A stretch of 34,202 nucleotides of DNA from CAZMGG01 sp964565715 (GTDB lineage Bacteria > Planctomycetota > UBA1135 > UBA2386), in assembly GCA_964565715.1 (NCBI GenBank), contig CAZMGG010000052.1:1-34202 (forward strand), given 5' to 3'. Shown here piece by piece: positions 29,803-34,202 of this stretch. The position numbers were made by a program, and so were the translations under genes. Each line of letters opens with the position of its first letter. Position 1 is the stretch's first letter. The notes beneath the pieces were generated by a model, which ran no database searches, was not told where the DNA came from, and saw nothing but the letters and a program-made list of their open reading frames with translations.

Positions 29803-31398
29803 ATGCTGCGACACCTGGCGCTCCGTCCGTGGTCGGCCGTGCTGCTCGGCGCCGCCCTCTCGCCCATGCCAGCGTCCGCTCAGGACGCGCTGCTGGCGCG
29901 GATGCCCGACGCGGCGTTGGTGGTGATCGCCGTTCCCGATCCGGTCCGCGCCGTCGGCGACGTGCTGGCGGCGCTGGGCCCGGTGCCGGCGGACCTGCCC
30001 GAGGATGTCCGGGCGTTGGTGGGCGTGGGCCTGACCGCCGTGCGGGTCTGGCTCGGGGAAGGGCCCGCCGCATGGGCCGGCACCCTGGCCGGCGGCGGCG
30101 CCGTGTTCGGCATCCTGCCGCGGCCGGGGCAGGCGCCGGCGGTGGTAGGGGTGCTGCGGCCCACCGATGCGGCGGTGGCCGAGGAACGGCTACGCGGCAA
30201 GGCGCCCGCCGCGGCGTTGCGGCGCGAGGGGGAGCTTCTCCTGCTGGCGAACGAGCCCGCCGCTCTCGCCCACCTGGCGGCCACCGAGGGCCGCGGCCGC
30301 TGGGCAGCTTGGCCCGACCGCGATTGCGGCGGCACCGCGGCCCTGATGCGGCTGTGGGCCGACCTGGATGGGCTGCGGCGGCTCGGGCCGGCCCGCCCGC
30401 TCGCCGAACGGCTGCCCGCGGGCGCGGCCTTCCTGTTCGGGCCTGCCACCGCCGGCCTCGACGCCGGCACCCGGGCCGCGGCCTGGCTCGCCGCCGACGA
30501 CGGCCTGCGGCTGCGGCTGGAGGTCGACGGCGGCTGCGGCCAGGCGGGATCGCGGGCGCTGCTGGCCACCGACTCTGCCGAACGGCCGGTGCCGGCGCCG
30601 CCGCCCGGCACCGCCCTGCTGGTCTCGCTCGACCGCAGCCTGCGTGTCCTGCTCGACCGGCCCGAGGCCTTCCTGCCCGAGGCCGGCGTGGCCGGCGTGC
30701 GCGGCTTCCTGACCATCGCCGACCAGCTCGACGGCCGCACTTCGTTCGTCGACGACCTGCTCGGCGGGCTGCAGGAGCCGTTCCACGGCTACCTGCGCAT
30801 GCCGCCTGCGGCGCCCGCGGCCGACGCCCTGCTGTTCCTGCTGCCCGACCTCGGCGTCGTGGCGAAGGTGAAGGACGCCAGCGTGCGGCCGATCGTCGAG
30901 CGCATGGTCCAGCTCCTGGTGGTCATCACCAACGCCGAGCGGGCCACCCAGAACCGCTTCCCGTTCGTCGGTCGCGCCCTGCGGGCCGACGAGGGCGAGG
31001 GCATCGTCGTCGAGCCGGTGGAGTGGCGCGGGCCGGGCGCGCCGCCCCCCGAGGCGGCGATCTCGCCGACCGTGCTGTTCGCCGAGGATCACCTGATCCT
31101 CGCCAGCACCCGCAGCTTCGCGCTGGCGCTGCGCGAGAGCCTCCGCAGCGCGCCGCCGTTGCTGCTGCGCGGCGACGTGCTGCGGATGGAGGGCGCCCCG
31201 ATCGCCGGATGGCTGCGGCACAACCGCACCATCGTCGAGCTCGGCCGCATGTTCGACGAGGGCGAGACGGACCGGGAGGCCGCCCGTTTCGCCGGCGCGG
31301 CCGAGGCCCTGGCGGCGGCCCTCGAGCATCTCACCCTGCGGCTCGAGCCGGGCGCGGACCGCACCACCCTCGAACTGACCGCGCGGAGGGCGAGATGA
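29803..31398 (+). CDS. Secreted DUF3352-like protein upstream of the DUF1800/DUF1501 pair
   Basis: 531 residues with a Sec signal peptide (RPWSAVLLGAALSPMPASAQ). The mature part has two halves of a repeating alpha/beta pattern: LARMPDAALVVIAVPDPVRAVGD, VGVLRPTDAAVAEERLRG, then FGPATAGLDAGTRAAAWLAADDGLRLRLEVDGG, and in the second half LLFLLPDLGVVAKVKDASVRP and TVLFAEDHLILASTRSFALALRESL. This resembles DUF3352-type proteins; there is no known activity. The last codons overlap the ATG of DUF1800 (ATGA at 31395-31398), so the two are co-translated. Genes of this kind sit beside DUF1800/DUF1501 in several Planctomycetota, in my recollection. Its N-terminal start has no obvious ribosome-binding site. 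Confidence 0.72.
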   Translation: MLRHLALRPWSAVLLGAALSPMPASAQDALLARMPDAALVVIAVPDPVRAVGDVLAALGPVPADLPEDVRALVGVGLTAVRVWLGEGPAAWAGTLAGGGAVFGILPRPGQAPAVVGVLRPTDAAVAEERLRGKAPAAALRREGELLLLANEPAALAHLAATEGRGRWAAWPDRDCGGTAALMRLWADLDGLRRLGPARPLAERLPAGAAFLFGPATAGLDAGTRAAAWLAADDGLRLRLEVDGGCGQAGSRALLATDSAERPVPAPPPGTALLVSLDRSLRVLLDRPEAFLPEAGVAGVRGFLTIADQLDGRTSFVDDLLGGLQEPFHGYLRMPPAAPAADALLFLLPDLGVVAKVKDASVRPIVERMVQLLVVITNAERATQNRFPFVGRALRADEGEGIVVEPVEWRGPGAPPPEAAISPTVLFAEDHLILASTRSFALALRESLRSAPPLLLRGDVLRMEGAPIAGWLRHNRTIVELGRMFDEGETDREAARFAGAAEALAAALEHLTLRLEPGADRTTLELTARRAR

Positions 31399-32711
31399 GC
31401 GACGATCTGCTGCGGCCCTGGGAGCCGACGGCCGCCGATCCCTTCACCCTGGCCAGGGTGGGCCACCTGCTGCGGCGGGCCGGCTTCGGTGCGCCGCTCC
31501 GCCTGCGCCAGCAGCTGGTGCGCGACGGCGTCGAGGCGGCCCTGGCGGTCGTCGCGCCGGCCGGCGAGCCCTCGCCCGCCGATGCCCTCCTGCAGGAGGT
31601 CGTGGCCCTCGGCGACATCGACCGCGTGCGCGCCTGGCGCGTCTGGCTCTGCCTGCAGGGCGCGCACCCTCTCCGCGAGCGCCTGAGCAGCTTCTGGCAC
31701 GGCCACTTCGCCACCAGCAATCGCAAGCTGCTCGACCCGCGGGCCATGGCGTTGCAGCAGGCCACCCTCGACCGCCTCGGTCTCGGCCGCTTCGACGACC
31801 TGCTGCTGGCCCTCTGCCGCGATGCGGCCATGCTGCGCTGGCTCGACAACGACACCAACGTCAAGGCCAGGCCCAACGAGAACTTCGCCCGCGAGCTGTT
31901 CGAGCTGTTCGCGCTCGGCCGCGGCAACTACACCGAGGCCGACATCCAGGCGGCGGCCCGCGCCTTCACCGGCTGGCACGTGCGCGATGGCCAGTTCCAC
32001 TTCGCCGGCTGGCTGCACGATCGCGGCGACAAGACCTTGTTCGGCCAGACCGGCCCGTTCGCCGGCGAGGACGTCGTGCGGATCACGGTGGCGCGGCCGG
32101 AGTCGGCGGAGTTCCTCGCCCGCAAGTGGCTGGCCGTCTTCGTCCATCCGGAGCCCCTGCCCGCCGAGGTCACCGCCCTGGCGGCCTGCTACCGCGACCA
32201 CGACCGTGACATCGGTGCCACCCTGCGCGTGCTCCTGCGCAGCCACCTGTTCTTCTCGCCGCGTGCCTTCCGCAGCCTGGTGAAGAGTCCCGCCGACTTC
32301 GTGCTCGGCCTGGTCCGATCCCTCGGCGGCCGCGCCGCTCCCGCCGACCTGGGTCGCGCCATGGGCGAGATGGGCGAGTCGTGGCTGGAACCGCCGTCCG
32401 TGGAGGGCTGGCCCACCGGCCGCGCCTGGCTCAACACCGCCACCTGGCTGCGCCGCTCGAACTTCGCCGCCGATCTGCTGGCCGGACGCCGCGGCAAGCT
32501 GCGGCCCCTGCCCCACGAACTGCTGGCCGGCCTGCGGCGTCCCGAGGAGCGCGTCGACGCGGCGCTCGACCTGCTGCTGGACGGCGTGGTGTCGGACGAC
32601 GGTCGCCAGCGCCTGCTGGCCTTCGCGCGCAGCCCGGCGGCCCAGGGCGATGCCGGCGCCGCGGCCCTCCTGCACGCCACGGCGGCCCTGCCGGAGTTCC
32701 AGTTGCGATGA
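31395..32711 (+). CDS. DUF1800 family protein
   Basis: 438 residues with the DUF1800 hallmark blocks: LARVGHLLRRAGFGAP near residue 20, PLRERLSSFWHGHFATSN, then LRWLDNDTNVKARPNENFA and RELFELFALGRGNYTEADIQ, AARAFTGWHVRDGQ, and in the C-terminal half SPADFVLGLVRSLGG and EPPSVEGWPTGRAWLN. DUF1800 proteins are almost always followed by DUF1501, as here (33 bp gap), and are thought to act with it in the envelope; the molecular role is unknown. No signal peptide in this copy, although the partner has a Tat signal; it may be exported with it. The ATG overlaps the stop of the upstream gene. Confidence 0.93.
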   Translation: MSDDLLRPWEPTAADPFTLARVGHLLRRAGFGAPLRLRQQLVRDGVEAALAVVAPAGEPSPADALLQEVVALGDIDRVRAWRVWLCLQGAHPLRERLSSFWHGHFATSNRKLLDPRAMALQQATLDRLGLGRFDDLLLALCRDAAMLRWLDNDTNVKARPNENFARELFELFALGRGNYTEADIQAAARAFTGWHVRDGQFHFAGWLHDRGDKTLFGQTGPFAGEDVVRITVARPESAEFLARKWLAVFVHPEPLPAEVTALAACYRDHDRDIGATLRVLLRSHLFFSPRAFRSLVKSPADFVLGLVRSLGGRAAPADLGRAMGEMGESWLEPPSVEGWPTGRAWLNTATWLRRSNFAADLLAGRRGKLRPLPHELLAGLRRPEERVDAALDLLLDGVVSDDGRQRLLAFARSPAAQGDAGAAALLHATAALPEFQLR

Positions 32712-32744
32712 GGCGGCCATGAACACCTGCTTGCGGAGGACACC

Positions 32745-33956
32745 ATGCTGAGTCGACGCGGATTCCTGGGTTCGATGGCCGCTGCGCCGTTCCTGCTGCG
32801 CGGCGCACCCCTGCTGCGCTGGGTCCCCGGCGCCGCCGATCGCCTGCTGGTCGTGCTCGAACTCGAGGGCGGCAACGACGGCCTCAACACCCTGATCCCG
32901 CTCGCCGACCCGGTCTACGCCCGGTTGCGGCCGCGGCTCTCGGTGGTGCGGCGCGGCGCCCACGACGTCGGCGCCGGCTTCGGCCTGCATCCCTCGCTCG
33001 GCGGTCTGTTCCGCCTCTGGCGCGACGGCCTCGCCTGCGCCGTGCACGCGGTCGGCTACGCCGAGCCCGACCGCTCGCACTTCCGCAGCCGCGACATCTG
33101 GCACGCCGCCGACCCGAGCCTGCTGAAGGTCGCGGCCGGCACCACCGGCTGGCTCGGCCGCGCCGCCGACCTGCTGGTGACCCAGGGCGCGGCCCTGCCG
33201 GCGGCGGCGATCGGCGGGCAGCACGTGCCGCTCCTGCTGCACGGCCGGCAGGCGGTGGTGCCGCTGCTGCAGCGCGTCGAGGACTACCAACTGGCGGTGA
33301 CCGGCGGCGGCCCGGCCGCACGGGAAGGCCTGCTCGGCGTGGTGGGGGGCTCGGCGGGCGGCGGCGAGCCCGGTGACCTGCGCGCCGACCTCGCCGCCCT
33401 GGCCGCCGAGGCGGCCGCCGGCGCCGAGCGCCTCCGCCAGCAGCTCGCCCGCTACCAGCCGAAGGCCGAGTACCCGGCGACGCCGCTCGGGCGCCACCTG
33501 CAGCTCGTCGCCCGCATGGCCGTCGCCGGCACCGGCGCGCGCCTGTTCCACCTCGCCCACGGCGGCTTCGACACCCACGCCCGCCAGCTCCCGGCCCACG
33601 CCGGCCTGCTGCAGCAGCTCGGCGACGGGCTGCAGGCGTTCGTCGACGACCTGCGCGGCCACGGATTGCTCGATCGGGCCCTGATCCTGGTGCACTCCGA
33701 GTTCGGCCGTCGCGTCGCCGAGAACCAGAGCCAGGGCACCGACCACGGCGCCGCCGCGCCGGTGTTCCTGATCGGCGGCCCGGTTGAGCCAGGGCTGCAC
33801 GGGACGCCGCCCGACCTCGCGCACCTGCAGGAAGGCGACGTCGCCGCCAGCACCGACTTCCGCCGCGTCTACGCCGACCTGCTCCGCTGGGCCGCGCTGC
33901 CGCCCGCCGCCGTCCTCGGCGCCGAGCACCAGTCCACGGGCGCCCTCCGCGCCTGA
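32745..33956 (+). CDS. DUF1501 family protein, Tat-exported
   Basis: 403 residues starting with a twin-arginine signal (MLSRRGFLGSMAAAPFLL). The family hallmark is VVLELEGGNDGLNTLIPLADPVY, followed by LHPSLGGLFRLWRDG, AEPDRSHFRSRDIWHAAD, the GGFDTHARQ block and a C-terminal ALILVHSEFGRRVAEN, TDHGAAAPVFLIGGPV. The fold is alkaline-phosphatase/sulfatase-like with His and Asp residues that could bind metal; activity is not established. The start is supported by a good ribosome-binding site (GCGGAGGACACC) six bases before the ATG. It ends 9 bp before the tandem-repeat tract. Works with DUF1800 in family context. Confidence 0.94.
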   Translation: MLSRRGFLGSMAAAPFLLRGAPLLRWVPGAADRLLVVLELEGGNDGLNTLIPLADPVYARLRPRLSVVRRGAHDVGAGFGLHPSLGGLFRLWRDGLACAVHAVGYAEPDRSHFRSRDIWHAADPSLLKVAAGTTGWLGRAADLLVTQGAALPAAAIGGQHVPLLLHGRQAVVPLLQRVEDYQLAVTGGGPAAREGLLGVVGGSAGGGEPGDLRADLAALAAEAAAGAERLRQQLARYQPKAEYPATPLGRHLQLVARMAVAGTGARLFHLAHGGFDTHARQLPAHAGLLQQLGDGLQAFVDDLRGHGLLDRALILVHSEFGRRVAENQSQGTDHGAAAPVFLIGGPVEPGLHGTPPDLAHLQEGDVAASTDFRRVYADLLRWAALPPAAVLGAEHQSTGALRA

Positions 33957-33965
33957 TCCCCGCCC

Positions 33966-34202
33966 TCGCGCGACCACACACGCCCCGCGCCGCCACAGGC
34001 CCCGCGCGACCACGCGCTCCCACGCGACCCCGCGCGACCACAGGCCCCGCGCGACCACGCGCTCCGCGCCACCACGCGCTCCGCGCCACCACGCGCTCCG
34101 CGTGACCACACGCCCCGCGCGACCACACGCCCCGCGCGACCACACACGCCCCGCGCGACCACGCGCTCCCACGCGACCACACACGCCCCGCGCCGCCACA
34201 GG
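33966..34202. repeat. Degenerate tandem repeat, unit about 17 bp, running to the window end
   Basis: About 13 to 14 copies of a unit close to CGCGCGACCACGCGCTC, with variants that end in ACACGCCC, ACAGGCCC or CGCTC. Unit lengths are mostly 17, with 18 and 19 bp forms and one 10-bp truncated unit (CACGCGACCC). Higher-order copies exist: a 31-bp segment is identical at 33969-33999 and 34172-34202, and another 31-bp segment at 33999-34029 and 34148-34178. Since 17 is not divisible by three, it cannot encode a simple peptide repeat. There are no unique spacers between units, so it is not CRISPR. It follows the DUF1501 stop. Confidence 0.93.

Noticed and set aside
31089..34199. Long minus-strand frame opposite DUF1800, DUF1501 and the repeat
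   Set aside because: Antisense to strongly supported genes; the N-terminal part is only a translation of the 17-bp repeat.
33966..34202. Repeat tract as a CRISPR array
   Set aside because: Units adjoin each other without unique spacers, are variable in length, and no cas gene is nearby.

Overview
The window is about 34 kb of very GC-rich bacterial DNA. It is most likely from an uncultured member of the Planctomycetota. Supporting this are a DUF1800/DUF1501 pair, a secreted protein of the kind common in that phylum with a PNQPSLAGFTFFNQ-like C-terminal motif, secreted HEAT-repeat and carboxypeptidase-regulatory-like proteins, an SSS symporter with a large loop, and many lipoproteins without known function. 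This is inferred from gene content, not from a marker tree. A run of ten N (19420-19429) inside valS shows it is a draft scaffold. The right end stops inside a tandem repeat, which is a typical contig break.

Layout. 1-1711: the 3' end of fusA, a cupin, a PTPS/QueD-family enzyme that lacks the usual catalytic Cys, and a second cupin. 1958-4972 (minus): a class A beta-lactamase-like serine hydrolase and an FAD-dependent UDP-galactopyranose-mutase-like protein. The 693 bp between them hold strong inverted repeats and the only classical intrinsic terminator I see in the window. 5119-9167 (plus): a tightly overlapping operon of an MFS transporter, a binding-protein-like lipoprotein with a C-terminal membrane helix, a 48-residue membrane protein and a sodium:solute symporter. 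9160-13444: lipoprotein A, a PDZ lipoprotein, mutM and a thioredoxin-fold/TPR-like secreted protein. 13455-19929 (minus): a HEAT-repeat protein whose signal-peptide exon is cut off by an in-frame TGA, a YbjQ-like protein, lipoprotein B (a paralogue of A) and valS. 19991-22015: DUF1579, a VOC protein and a secreted protein. 22113-23215: a less GC-rich two-gene unit of unknown function. 23306-26113: RNase HI, an RNase HII-like protein, a degenerate response-regulator receiver and a bacterial Pus10 homologue. 26077-29702 (minus): a GT-C-like membrane protein, a FabZ-like hotdog protein and a secreted regulatory-like protein. 29803-33956 (plus): a secreted DUF3352-like protein, DUF1800 and a Tat-exported DUF1501. 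33966-34202: a minisatellite with a unit of about 17 bp.

Most genes are housekeeping (translation, tRNA charging and modification, base-excision repair, R-loop removal, fatty acid synthesis) mixed with cell-envelope proteins. I see no CRISPR array, prophage, insertion sequence, tRNA or rRNA. The best candidates for something undescribed are the structured leader or ncRNA with competing repeat arms at 2964-3253, the paralogous lipoprotein family A/B, the short Pus10, and the binding-protein/microprotein/symporter operon. All motif and coordinate statements come from reading the sequence by eye; no searches or folding programs were run.
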